Source: DASPPM01 sp052143835 (GTDB taxonomy: Bacteria; Pseudomonadota; Alphaproteobacteria; JACZXZ01). From it: 64,000 nucleotides of DNA. The first letter of the stretch is position 1. Every line of letters begins with the position of its first letter. Made by a program: the position numbers and the translations under genes. The stretch lies in assembly GCA_052143835.1 (NCBI GenBank), contig JBKQRV010000192.1, positions 3,646 to 67,645 on the forward strand, read 5' to 3'. The notes below the pieces were generated by a model. That model was not told where the DNA came from, searched no databases, and was given only the letters and a program-made list of their open reading frames with translations. This document shows positions 43,446 to 51,588 of this stretch, in pieces.

Positions 43446-44791
43446 CGACAGCCATCCGTGGCAAGAAGGGCGATCTGCCGCCGACGAGCGATGAGGAACG
43501 GCGGCAAAGCCGCCGCGCGGTGATCGCGAGCACTATCGGCACCGTCATCGAGTGGTACGATTTCGGGCTCTACAACATCGCCGCCGGCTTGGTATTCCCG
43601 AGCCTTTTCTTCCCCACTTTCGATCCGCTCGTCGGGGCGCTCAATTCCTTCCTGGTGTTCGCGGTCGGCTACATCGCCCGCCCGGTGGGCGCGCTCGTCT
43701 TCGGCCATTTCGGCGACCGCCTGGGCCGCAAGGGCGCGCTCGTGGCCACCATGCTCCTCATGGGCATCGGCACCTTCATCGTGGCCTTGGTGCCCACCTA
43801 CGCCCAGATCGGGCTTTGGGGGGCTGTCATCCTCTCCGTGCTCCGCTTCCTCCAGGGCATGGGGGTGGGCGGCGAATGGGGCGGCTCCATCCTCGTCGCC
43901 ATGGAATGGGGCGGCCCCCGCCGGCGCGGCCTGTTCGCCAGCCTGCCGCAGATCGGCGTGCCCATGGGCACGCTGCTTGCGAACCTCCTCTTCAGCGGCT
44001 CGAGTTTCGCCGCCGGCAGCGCCTTCATGAGCTGGGGCTGGCGCATCCCCTTCGCGCTCAGCATCTTCCTCGTCGTCATCGGCGTCTACATCCGGCTCGG
44101 CATCGCGGAGACTCCGGTGTTCCGCCGCGTGGCGGAGGAGAACCGCATCGAGCGGCTGCCCGTGCTCGAGGCGCTGCGCCGCAATTATCGCGAGATCATC
44201 TCGGTGGCGTTTCTGCGCATCTCCGAGCTCAGCGTCTTCATCGTCTTCACCATCCTGGTCTTCACCATCGGGGTGCAGACGCTGCATTTGAGCCGCGATT
44301 TCATTCTCATGGCCCTTCTCGCAGGCCTCGCGATCGAATGCGTCTCGGTGCCGATCGCGGGCGCGCTCTCCGACCGCATCGGCCGCAAGCGCATGTTCAT
44401 GATCGGCGCGGTGGCGGCCGGCATCTACAGCTTCATCTATTACGCCGGGCTGGGCAGCGGCTCGACGACGATCATCTTCATCGTCATAGCACTCTCCCTC
44501 ATCCCGCACGGGCTGCAATACGGCTCGGAGGCCGCCCTCATCGCCGAGAGCTTCACCGCCCGGCTGCGCTACAGCGGGTCCTCGATCGGCTATCAGCTCG
44601 CCTCCCTTCTCGGCGGCGGCCCCACGCCGGTGATCGCAGGGGCGCTCCTGATCAAGGACCACAGCGGCTACCTGATCGCCTGCTATCTTGCCGTCTGCTC
44701 GGTGATCAGCGTGATCGCGGCCATGACCTTGAAGGAGGGCCGCATGCGCGACATCGCCGTTGAGTACGATCGCGCGCCGGACAAGGCATAA
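43442..44791 (+). CDS. MFS transporter, metabolite:H+ symporter (ShiA/ProP-like) type
   Basis: A 449-residue transporter with twelve predicted helices. The N-terminal GTVIEWYDFGLYN and motif A GHFGDRLGRKGAL are typical of the MHS family, whose members import shikimate, citrate, dicarboxylates and aromatic acids. Translationally coupled to gntR through ATGA overlap, it most likely imports the compound metabolised by the genes downstream. Confidence 0.92.
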   Translation: MTTAIRGKKGDLPPTSDEERRQSRRAVIASTIGTVIEWYDFGLYNIAAGLVFPSLFFPTFDPLVGALNSFLVFAVGYIARPVGALVFGHFGDRLGRKGALVATMLLMGIGTFIVALVPTYAQIGLWGAVILSVLRFLQGMGVGGEWGGSILVAMEWGGPRRRGLFASLPQIGVPMGTLLANLLFSGSSFAAGSAFMSWGWRIPFALSIFLVVIGVYIRLGIAETPVFRRVAEENRIERLPVLEALRRNYREIISVAFLRISELSVFIVFTILVFTIGVQTLHLSRDFILMALLAGLAIECVSVPIAGALSDRIGRKRMFMIGAVAAGIYSFIYYAGLGSGSTTIIFIVIALSLIPHGLQYGSEAALIAESFTARLRYSGSSIGYQLASLLGGGPTPVIAGALLIKDHSGYLIACYLAVCSVISVIAAMTLKEGRMRDIAVEYDRAPDKA

Positions 44792-44850
44792 ATATCCATC
44801 GAGCAGCGCCCGCGCGCCTGATCGAGTTTTTGCAGCGCAAGGAGATCGCC

Positions 44851-45969
44851 ATGGCCGATTGGCCGCTTCGCGACAAGATCTGCATGGTCGGCATCGGCAC
44901 CACCGCCTACGGCTCCTTCCCCGAGACCGATTCCTACGGCCTCGGGGCCGAGGCGTTAGCTAAGGCGGTGGCGGACGCCGGCCTCTCCTACGACGACATC
45001 GACGGCCTCATCGTCAACCGCATCCCCTCCTATGACCGCTTCGCCGAGATCGTCGGGCTCAATCCGCGCTTCACGCTCCTGACGGAGACGCCGGGGCGCT
45101 TCTCCGCCATCTCGCTGATGATCGCGGCCCAGGTCCTGGCCGCCGGCGAGGCGAGCTACATCGCCCTCGTCTACGGCAACAACGGCCGCTCGCAGCGCAT
45201 GATGTACGGAGGCGGTGCCGGCACCTGGGCGCCCTGGGGCATGACCTCCCCCGGTGCCATCCACGCCATGATGTACCGCCGCCACATGCATCTCTACGGC
45301 AGCACCTCGGAGCAGCTCGCCCACATCGCCGTCGCCTTCCGCAAGCACGCAGGGCTCAACCCCAACGCGGTGATGCGCAAGCCCATCACCATCGCGGATC
45401 ATCAGGCCTCGCGCTTCATCTGCGAGCCGTTGCGTCTTTTCGACTACTGCCTCGTCAACGACGGCGCCGTGGCCTGGATCATGACCACGGCCGAGCGCGC
45501 CAAGGACCTCAGGCGCCCACCCGTCTACGTCAGCGGCTTCGCGCGCCAGGACACGCTGGTGGAGAGCTCGACCCCCGATCCCGAGCTCTGGTATCCGGCG
45601 CTGCAGCGCGTGGCCGCGCAGGTCTACGACCGCGCCGGCATCGCGCGCGACGCCGTCGACGGGCTGATGATCTACGACAACTTCACGCCCACGGTCGTCT
45701 TCTCGCTCGAGGGCATGGGCTTCTGCCCGCGCGGCCAGGGCGGTGAATTCGTCCGCGACGGCATGCTCGAGCTCGGCCGCGGCCGCTTGCCGACCAACAC
45801 CAGCGGCGGCCATCACTCCGAATCCTACATGCAGGGCTGGGCGCTGATCGCCGAGGCGGTGCGCCAGCTGCGCCGGGACGAATGCGGGGCGCGCCAGATC
45901 CCCGATTGCGACGTCGTGCAATACATCTGCGCCACCAACTGCGCCACCTCGATCATTTTCCGGAGATAG
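44851..45969 (+). CDS. Thiolase-fold protein without nucleophilic Cys (Ltp2/SCPx-like)
   Basis: A 372-residue protein of the nonspecific-lipid-transfer/acetyl-CoA acetyltransferase group. The thiolase fold is recognisable (AVADAGLSYDDIDGLIVNRI and TNTSGGHHSESYMQG), but the position of the catalytic Cys is occupied by the segment VYGNNGRSQRM. Such proteins, for example Ltp2 of actinobacterial sterol degradation, act as retro-aldolases with a DUF35 partner. A DUF35 gene follows three bases downstream. ATG 44851 has AAGGAGA upstream. Confidence 0.85.
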   Translation: MADWPLRDKICMVGIGTTAYGSFPETDSYGLGAEALAKAVADAGLSYDDIDGLIVNRIPSYDRFAEIVGLNPRFTLLTETPGRFSAISLMIAAQVLAAGEASYIALVYGNNGRSQRMMYGGGAGTWAPWGMTSPGAIHAMMYRRHMHLYGSTSEQLAHIAVAFRKHAGLNPNAVMRKPITIADHQASRFICEPLRLFDYCLVNDGAVAWIMTTAERAKDLRRPPVYVSGFARQDTLVESSTPDPELWYPALQRVAAQVYDRAGIARDAVDGLMIYDNFTPTVVFSLEGMGFCPRGQGGEFVRDGMLELGRGRLPTNTSGGHHSESYMQGWALIAEAVRQLRRDECGARQIPDCDVVQYICATNCATSIIFRR

Positions 45970-45972
45970 ACG

Positions 45973-46404
45973 ATGGCGAGCCCAACGGCCTATCGCAAAC
46001 CCCTTCCCACCATCGACGTCTGGAACAAGCCCTTCTGGGACGCCTGCCGCGAGCATCGCCTCATCGCCCAGAAGGACAACCGCTCCGGTCACGTGTGGTT
46101 TCCGCCGGGGCCAGTTTGCCCCACCAACCGCTCGAGCGATTGGCGCTGGGTCGATCTCTCGGGACGGGGAACGGTATGGTCCTGGGTGGCCTTCCATCAG
46201 AAATATTACGACGGCTTCGAGAGCGAGATGCCCTACAACGTCGCCACCGTCGAGCTCGACGAGGGTCCCCGCATCATGACCAATATCGTCAACACGACGA
46301 ACGACAAGATCCACGTCGGCATGCGCGTCGGCGTCACCTTCCGCGACGTCGACGACGGCCTCGCCATCCCGCTCTTCCAACCCATCGCGGGGGGCGGCAG
46401 GTGA
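45973..46404 (+). CDS. DUF35/OB-fold partner protein (ChsH2-like)
   Basis: A 143-residue protein with the rubredoxin-like ribbon plus OB-fold layout of DUF35 proteins (FWDACREHRLIAQKDN, FPPGPVCPTN and GRGTVWSWVAFHQ). The usual zinc-ribbon cysteines are largely lost: only one Cys is left in the second knuckle and the first reads KDNRSG. It probably forms a complex with the thiolase-like protein encoded upstream. Its stop overlaps the next GTG start (GTGA). Confidence 0.85.
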   Translation: MASPTAYRKPLPTIDVWNKPFWDACREHRLIAQKDNRSGHVWFPPGPVCPTNRSSDWRWVDLSGRGTVWSWVAFHQKYYDGFESEMPYNVATVELDEGPRIMTNIVNTTNDKIHVGMRVGVTFRDVDDGLAIPLFQPIAGGGR

Positions 46405-47201
46405 GCAAGACGGAAAACGCAGATCTGGTCATACTCGAGGATCGCGGCGCCTACGCCTACCTCCGCATCAACCGGGCCGACAAGCGCAACGCGATGAGCA
46501 GTGCCGCGCGCAAGGCGCTCGGCGCGCGGCTCGAGGAGATACACGGCGTCCACAAGGTCGCAGTCATCACCGGCACGGGTGCCAGCTTCTGCAGCGGCAT
46601 CGATCTCAAGGAGATGGGGGCGGCCAAGAGTGCCCGCGAGCGCGAGCTCGCCGCGCGCGAATGGATCGACGCGCTCCTCGCGATCCGGCGCCATCCCGCC
46701 ATCTTCATCGCCGCGGTCAACGGCTTCGCGCTCGGCGGCGGCACCTCGCTCATCAACGTCGCCGATCTCGCCATAGCCGCCAACGAGGCCGAGATCGGCA
46801 TGCCCGAAATGGGCTTCAGCACCTATCCCGGCATGGCGGGGCCCTCGACCCAGCTCATGCTGCCGCGCAAGCGTGCGGCGTGGATGGTGCTGACCGCGCG
46901 CCGCCTCGACGGCGCCACCGCCGAGCGCTGGGGTCTCGTCAATCTAAGCGTGCCGCTGAGCGAGCTCGAGCGCGAGGCGGACGCGCTCGCGCGTCACATC
47001 GCCCAGTTCGACGCGACAGCACTTGCCGAAAGCAAGCGCGCGCTCGAGGCCATTCCCGCGCGCATCGCCGACTGGCCGAGCGCCTTCGATTACGGTACTG
47101 CGGTCAATGCCACGATCCGCGCCAAGACCGCCGCCCAAGGCGAAGGGCTCGCGCGCTTCGCCAAGGGCGAGCACAATCCCGGCCAGGGCGCCAAGCGGTG
47201 A
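46401..47201 (+). CDS. Enoyl-CoA hydratase/isomerase-family protein
   Basis: A 266-residue crotonase-fold protein. The oxyanion hole comes from GTGASFCSGIDLKEM and NGFALGGGTSL. Of the two hydratase glutamates, the second is kept (GMPEMGF) and the first is replaced in GGGTSLINVADL, so it may be an isomerase, hydrolase or lyase rather than a standard hydratase. GTG 46401 overlaps the preceding TGA, and the stop overlaps the next GTG. Confidence 0.85.
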   Translation: MSKTENADLVILEDRGAYAYLRINRADKRNAMSSAARKALGARLEEIHGVHKVAVITGTGASFCSGIDLKEMGAAKSARERELAAREWIDALLAIRRHPAIFIAAVNGFALGGGTSLINVADLAIAANEAEIGMPEMGFSTYPGMAGPSTQLMLPRKRAAWMVLTARRLDGATAERWGLVNLSVPLSELEREADALARHIAQFDATALAESKRALEAIPARIADWPSAFDYGTAVNATIRAKTAAQGEGLARFAKGEHNPGQGAKR

Positions 47202-48319
47202 GGCGGCCGCTCGAGGACTTCACGATCCTCGAGGCCAGCGCCGACGATTGCGCGCTCGGCATCAGGCTGGCGATCGCCCTTGCCGGCCGCATCGCGGCGG
47301 ACCTCGGCGCCGAGGTCGTCAAGATCGAGCCGCCCGAGGGCGATCCGGTGCGGCGCGTGCCCCCCTTGCTCGGTAAGGGCGAGAGCGCGCTCTTCGCCTT
47401 CCTCAATGCCGGCAAGCGCTCGGTGGTGCTGCCGTCTGGGACCGCCGGCGGCAAGGCGGCATTCGGCCAGCTGCTCGCGGCGGCGCACGCCGTCATCGCC
47501 GACGCGACGCTCGCGCGCGCAAGCGACCTCGAAAGCGCGCTCGGGGCGCGGCTGCCGGCAGAGGTGCGGCGCGTGGCCGCCATCCTCTCGCTCCTCGCTC
47601 CTCCGGCCCCACCCGAGCTCAAGGCGAGCGAGTTCACCGTGCTCGCACTCGGCGGCATGCTCGATCTCGTGGGCGAAGCGGAGCGCACGCCGCTCCGTCT
47701 CGGCGGACACCAGGCAGCCTATGCTGCGGGTCTCGCCGCCTACACCGGCCTCGTAGCCGGGCTTTGCGGCACGGGTGCCGAGCCCGAGATCGTCCGCGTC
47801 AGCATGCTCGAGACGGTGCTGTGGCTCAATTGGAAGAGCCTTGCCACCGCCTCCTGGTCGGGTACAGCACCTACGCGCGCGGGACGCGCGGCGGAGTGGC
47901 AGGTGCTGCGCTGCGCCGACGGCTGGGTGGCACTCGTCTATCAGGAGGTCGATTGGCCCGCACTTTGCCGCCTGGCCGGCGATGCGCGCCTGGCCGATCG
48001 GCGTTTCGCACAGCGCGACGGCCGGCTCCGACATTCGCGCGCGCTCGCGGACATCCTCGAGGAGTGCTTCCTCAAGCTCACGCGCCGGCAGATCCACGAA
48101 ACCGCGCTTGCCGAGAAGCTTCCGCTCGGTCCGGTCTCGAGTCCCGAGGAGCTTGCCCGAGATGCGCATTATCTCGCCCGCGATTTCCTTGCGCGCGTTT
48201 CCCTCGACGAGGTGACGAGCATCGCCATGCCGCGCCTGCCGGTCGTGTGGAGCGGCACGCATTTCGCGCCCGGCCCCGTGCCTGCGCTTACGCGCCGGCC
48301 TTCCCCGGTGCCGACATGA
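47198..48319 (+). CDS. CaiB/BaiF-family protein lacking the catalytic Asp
   Basis: A 373-residue class III CoA-transferase homologue. The nucleotide/CoA-binding start ADLGAEVVKIEPPEGDP is clear. The protein is shorter than usual, and the expected catalytic Asp in the segment before the GL(x)AA helix appears to be Ala (GGHQAAYAAGLAAYTG). It may be a structural partner of the full-length CaiB/BaiF protein encoded next, with which its gene overlaps (ATGA), or a degenerate enzyme. The start is GTG 47198. Confidence 0.78.
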   Translation: MRRPLEDFTILEASADDCALGIRLAIALAGRIAADLGAEVVKIEPPEGDPVRRVPPLLGKGESALFAFLNAGKRSVVLPSGTAGGKAAFGQLLAAAHAVIADATLARASDLESALGARLPAEVRRVAAILSLLAPPAPPELKASEFTVLALGGMLDLVGEAERTPLRLGGHQAAYAAGLAAYTGLVAGLCGTGAEPEIVRVSMLETVLWLNWKSLATASWSGTAPTRAGRAAEWQVLRCADGWVALVYQEVDWPALCRLAGDARLADRRFAQRDGRLRHSRALADILEECFLKLTRRQIHETALAEKLPLGPVSSPEELARDAHYLARDFLARVSLDEVTSIAMPRLPVVWSGTHFAPGPVPALTRRPSPVPT

Positions 48320-49497
48320 AGCGCCCGTTGAGCGGCTGCCGCGTGCTCGACCTCGGCATCATCACCGCCGGTGCCGCCACCTCGGCGCTTCTCGCCGATC
48401 TCGGGGCGGAGGTCGTCAAGGTCGAATCGCCGAGCTATCGCGATCCCTTCCGCAACTGGTCCGCGGACGGGCCGCAGCCCAAGGACGGCCCGCCCTTCTT
48501 CCGTTTCACCAACCGCAACAAGCGCGCCATCAGCCTCGATCTCAAGCGCCCGCAGGGGCGCGAGCTCTTCCTGCGCCTCGCCGCCGAATGCGACGTGGTG
48601 CTCGAGAATTTCCGCCGCGGCGTGATGGCGCGGCTCGGCATCGACTATGCCGCGCTCCGCGCGGCCAATCCGCGCGTCATCCTCGCCTCGATCTCGAGCC
48701 AGGGCGAGGCCGGGCCGGACGCCAATTACGTCTCATTCGGCAGCACGCTCGACGCGATGGGCGGGCTGGCGTGGCTCACCGGCTACGCGGACGGCGGACC
48801 GGTGGTGAGCGGCCGCGACATCAATTATCCCGACCAAGTGGTGGCGATCTTCGCCGCGGGCATGGTGGTGACCGCGTGGCTCGCGCGCGCCAAGACGGGA
48901 GCGGGCGCCCACCTCGATCTCTCGCAGCGCGAGCTCACCAGCTTTCTCGTGGGCGAGGCCTTCGTCGCGGGCGATCTCACAGTACCCCGCAACGGCAACG
49001 CGCAAGCCCCCTTCGCGCTTCAGGACTGCTTCCGCGTCGCGGGCGGCGACTGGCTCGCCGTGACCGTGGCGCCGGCGGAGCTCTCCGCCCTTCGCACCCT
49101 CATCGGCGACAGCGGGAAGGCGGCAAGCGCTGTCGGGCTCGGGATGGCTCTCGCGCGCTGGCTCGGGCAGCGTCCTCTCGCGGCGGCAACCGCGGCGCTG
49201 GCGTCCGCCGGGATCGCCGCGGCCCCCGTGCTCAACGGCAAGCAGGCGCTAGAGGAGCGCGGGCGGCTTTGGCAGATCGCCATCGCCGAGACCGCGGCCG
49301 GCGTCGCCGTTAAGGGCTTTCCGTTCCAGCTCGAGCGCGCGCCTCTCACGATCGAGCGCGAAGCGCCCGAGATCGGTGCCGACACCGCGCAAGTGCTGGC
49401 CCGCCTCGGCGGCTACACGCGCGCCGAAATCGAGGCGCTCGCCAGTGCAGGCGCCATCGAATGCGCCCCTCATTCGATCAACGCCATTCCAGGATAG
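48316..49497 (+). CDS. CaiB/BaiF-family CoA-transferase
   Basis: A 393-residue class III CoA-transferase. It has LADLGAEVVKVESPSYRDPF, NRNKRAISLDLKRPQGRELF and the active-site segment INYPDQVVAIFAAG, with an Asp in the catalytic position, followed by ARAKTGAGAHLDLSQRE. It would move CoA between an acyl-CoA donor and the imported acid. Translational coupling to the Asp-less paralogue suggests a heteromeric enzyme. Confidence 0.88.
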   Translation: MKRPLSGCRVLDLGIITAGAATSALLADLGAEVVKVESPSYRDPFRNWSADGPQPKDGPPFFRFTNRNKRAISLDLKRPQGRELFLRLAAECDVVLENFRRGVMARLGIDYAALRAANPRVILASISSQGEAGPDANYVSFGSTLDAMGGLAWLTGYADGGPVVSGRDINYPDQVVAIFAAGMVVTAWLARAKTGAGAHLDLSQRELTSFLVGEAFVAGDLTVPRNGNAQAPFALQDCFRVAGGDWLAVTVAPAELSALRTLIGDSGKAASAVGLGMALARWLGQRPLAAATAALASAGIAAAPVLNGKQALEERGRLWQIAIAETAAGVAVKGFPFQLERAPLTIEREAPEIGADTAQVLARLGGYTRAEIEALASAGAIECAPHSINAIPG

Positions 49498-49502
49498 GAC
49501 CC

Positions 49503-50558
49503 ATGCGTGTCGCCCTCGTCCTCCCCGTCCATGACTGGCGCCAATGCGCGGCCGCCGCACAAGCCGCCGAGGCGCTCGGCGTCGATGTCGTGCAAACCAA
49601 TGAGACCAAACACGACCCCTTCGCTCCACTCGCCATAGCCGGGCTGGCAACGGAGCGCATAGCGATCGCGACCTCGGTCGCGATCGCGTTTCCGCGCAGC
49701 CCCATGATCGTCGCCAACCAGGCGTGGGACCTCGAGCGCCAGACGCGCGGGCGCTTCACCCTTGGCCTCGGCAGCCAGGTCAAGGGACACAACGAGCGGC
49801 GCTTCAGCGTGCCCTGGGTGGCACCCGCGGCGCGCATGGGCGAATATGTCGAATCGCTGCGCGCCATCTGGCGCAGCTGGGAGACGGGCGCCAAGCTCGA
49901 CTACCAGGGCAAGCACTACCGCTTCAGCCTGATGAACGAGGAATTCTCGCCCGGCCCCAACCATCTGCCCATGGTGCCCGTCACCATCGCCGCGGTCGGC
50001 CCGCTCATGCTGAAGACCGCGGCGCGCCTCTGCGACGGCGTGCGCCTCCACCTCTTCGCCACGCGCAAGTACATCGAGGAGACGGTGGCGGCCATCCTCT
50101 CGGCCGAGCTCGACGGCCGCGGCATGGCGCGGGAGAATTTCGAGGTGAGCGGCGGCGGTTTCGTGGTGAGCGGTCCCGACAGCCGCGCGGTGGCGGCAGC
50201 GCTCGAGCGCACGCGCCATCGCGTGGCGTTCTATGCCTCGACCCCCGCCTATCGTCCGGTCCTCGACGCGCACGGCCTCGGCGAGCTCGGCCAGCGTCTT
50301 TTCGAGATGTCGCGGCGCGGCGAGTTCGACCGGATGGCGCCGCTCGTCTCGGACGAGGTGCTCGAGCTCTTCGTCGCCTCCGGCACCTATGACCAGCTTC
50401 CCGCCGCGATCGAGCGCCGTTTCGGCGGCATCGTCGACACGGTGACGCTCGACATCGCACCCGATGGCGATCGCAAGACCGCACTCAAGCTCGTGGACGC
50501 GATACACCGCATCCCGAGCCGCTTCGAGGGCTTCAAAACGCAAGCATCGCAGCCCTGA
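49503..50558 (+). CDS. LLM-class flavin-dependent oxidoreductase
   Basis: A 351-residue luciferase-like TIM-barrel protein. Motifs are RFTLGLGSQVKGHNERRFSV, GEYVESLRAIWRSWETG and VPVTIAAVGPLMLKTAARL. Family members use FMN or F420; a reduced-flavin monooxygenase or F420-dependent dehydrogenase are both possible. It starts five bases after the CoA-transferase stop with AGGATAGGA upstream, so it belongs to the gntR operon and may oxidise a CoA-ester intermediate. Confidence 0.85.
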   Translation: MRVALVLPVHDWRQCAAAAQAAEALGVDVVQTNETKHDPFAPLAIAGLATERIAIATSVAIAFPRSPMIVANQAWDLERQTRGRFTLGLGSQVKGHNERRFSVPWVAPAARMGEYVESLRAIWRSWETGAKLDYQGKHYRFSLMNEEFSPGPNHLPMVPVTIAAVGPLMLKTAARLCDGVRLHLFATRKYIEETVAAILSAELDGRGMARENFEVSGGGFVVSGPDSRAVAAALERTRHRVAFYASTPAYRPVLDAHGLGELGQRLFEMSRRGEFDRMAPLVSDEVLELFVASGTYDQLPAAIERRFGGIVDTVTLDIAPDGDRKTALKLVDAIHRIPSRFEGFKTQASQP

Positions 50559-50694
50559 TGCGATGAAAGGACGCAGCGCTCGACCGTGGATTTTTTCCCC
50601 GCGACGGCGCAACATGGTGGGTGAATGACCGAGCGTTCCCCCGGATCGCGGGGCGGCCCCGTGATCCGCCGCTTTCGCATCCCGGGAGAGCCCC

Positions 50695-51504
50695 ATGTCC
50701 GATCGTTACGCCCACTATCAGCGTCTTGAGTTCGACCGGCCCCATCCCCGCGTGCTCCGCGTCACCATGTCGAGCCCGGGCCGGCTGAACGCCACCGACC
50801 AGAAGATGCACGGCGAGCTCAAGTCGGTGTGGCGCGACATCGACGCGGACGAGAGCGTGTCCGCGGCCGTGCTGCGGGGTGCGGGCAAGGCGTTCTCCGC
50901 CGGCGGCGACTTCGACATGATCGAGCGCATCATCGACGACTTCCACACGCGCGCGGGCAACTGGAAGGAGGCGCGCGACCTCGTCTACAACCTGATCAAC
51001 TGCTCGAAGCCGATCGTCAGCGCCATGCGCGGCCCGGCGGTCGGCGCCGGCCTCGTCTGCGGGCTGCTCGCCGACATCTCGATCGCGACCAAGGACGCCC
51101 GCATCGTCGACGGACACACGCGCCTCGGCGTCGCGGCGGGCGATCACGCCGCGATCATCTGGCCGCTCCTCTGCGGCATGGCCAAGGCAAAATACTATCT
51201 TCTGCTCTGCGAGCCGATAACAGGTGCTGAGGCCGAGCGGATCGGTCTCGTCTCGCTCGCGGTCGAGGATGCCGAGCTCGACGACAAGGCCGTCGAGATC
51301 GCGACGCGGCTGGCGGAGGGCGCCCCCCATGCGCTACGCTGGACCAAGTATGCGCTCAACAATTGGCTGCGCATGGCGGGGCCGACCTTCGACACTTCGT
51401 TGGCGCTCGAGTTCCTCGGCTTCACCTCGCCGGACGTGCGCGAAGGGCTCGCCTCGCACCGCGAGAAGCGCCGTCCCCGCTTTGCGCCGGACTCGAAGCT
51501 TTAG
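50695..51504 (+). CDS. Enoyl-CoA hydratase-like protein lacking both catalytic Glu
   Basis: A 269-residue crotonase-fold protein. The oxyanion-hole glycine pair is kept (AFSAGGDFDM and GPAVGAGLVCGLL), but the two hydratase glutamates are absent: the second region reads DGHTRLGVAAGDHAAIIWPL. That pattern belongs to crotonase relatives of other specificity. It follows the LLM gene by 136 bases with no clear separate promoter, so it may be the last gene of the gntR unit. Confidence 0.83.
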   Translation: MSDRYAHYQRLEFDRPHPRVLRVTMSSPGRLNATDQKMHGELKSVWRDIDADESVSAAVLRGAGKAFSAGGDFDMIERIIDDFHTRAGNWKEARDLVYNLINCSKPIVSAMRGPAVGAGLVCGLLADISIATKDARIVDGHTRLGVAAGDHAAIIWPLLCGMAKAKYYLLLCEPITGAEAERIGLVSLAVEDAELDDKAVEIATRLAEGAPHALRWTKYALNNWLRMAGPTFDTSLALEFLGFTSPDVREGLASHREKRRPRFAPDSKL

Positions 51505-51588
51505 CCTTCGATTTAGGGAGCAACGCCGCCCCAAGCTGACGTAAGCGCTGGAAAAAGCCGGAACCGCCGGCGATCAAGCGAGGAAGCC

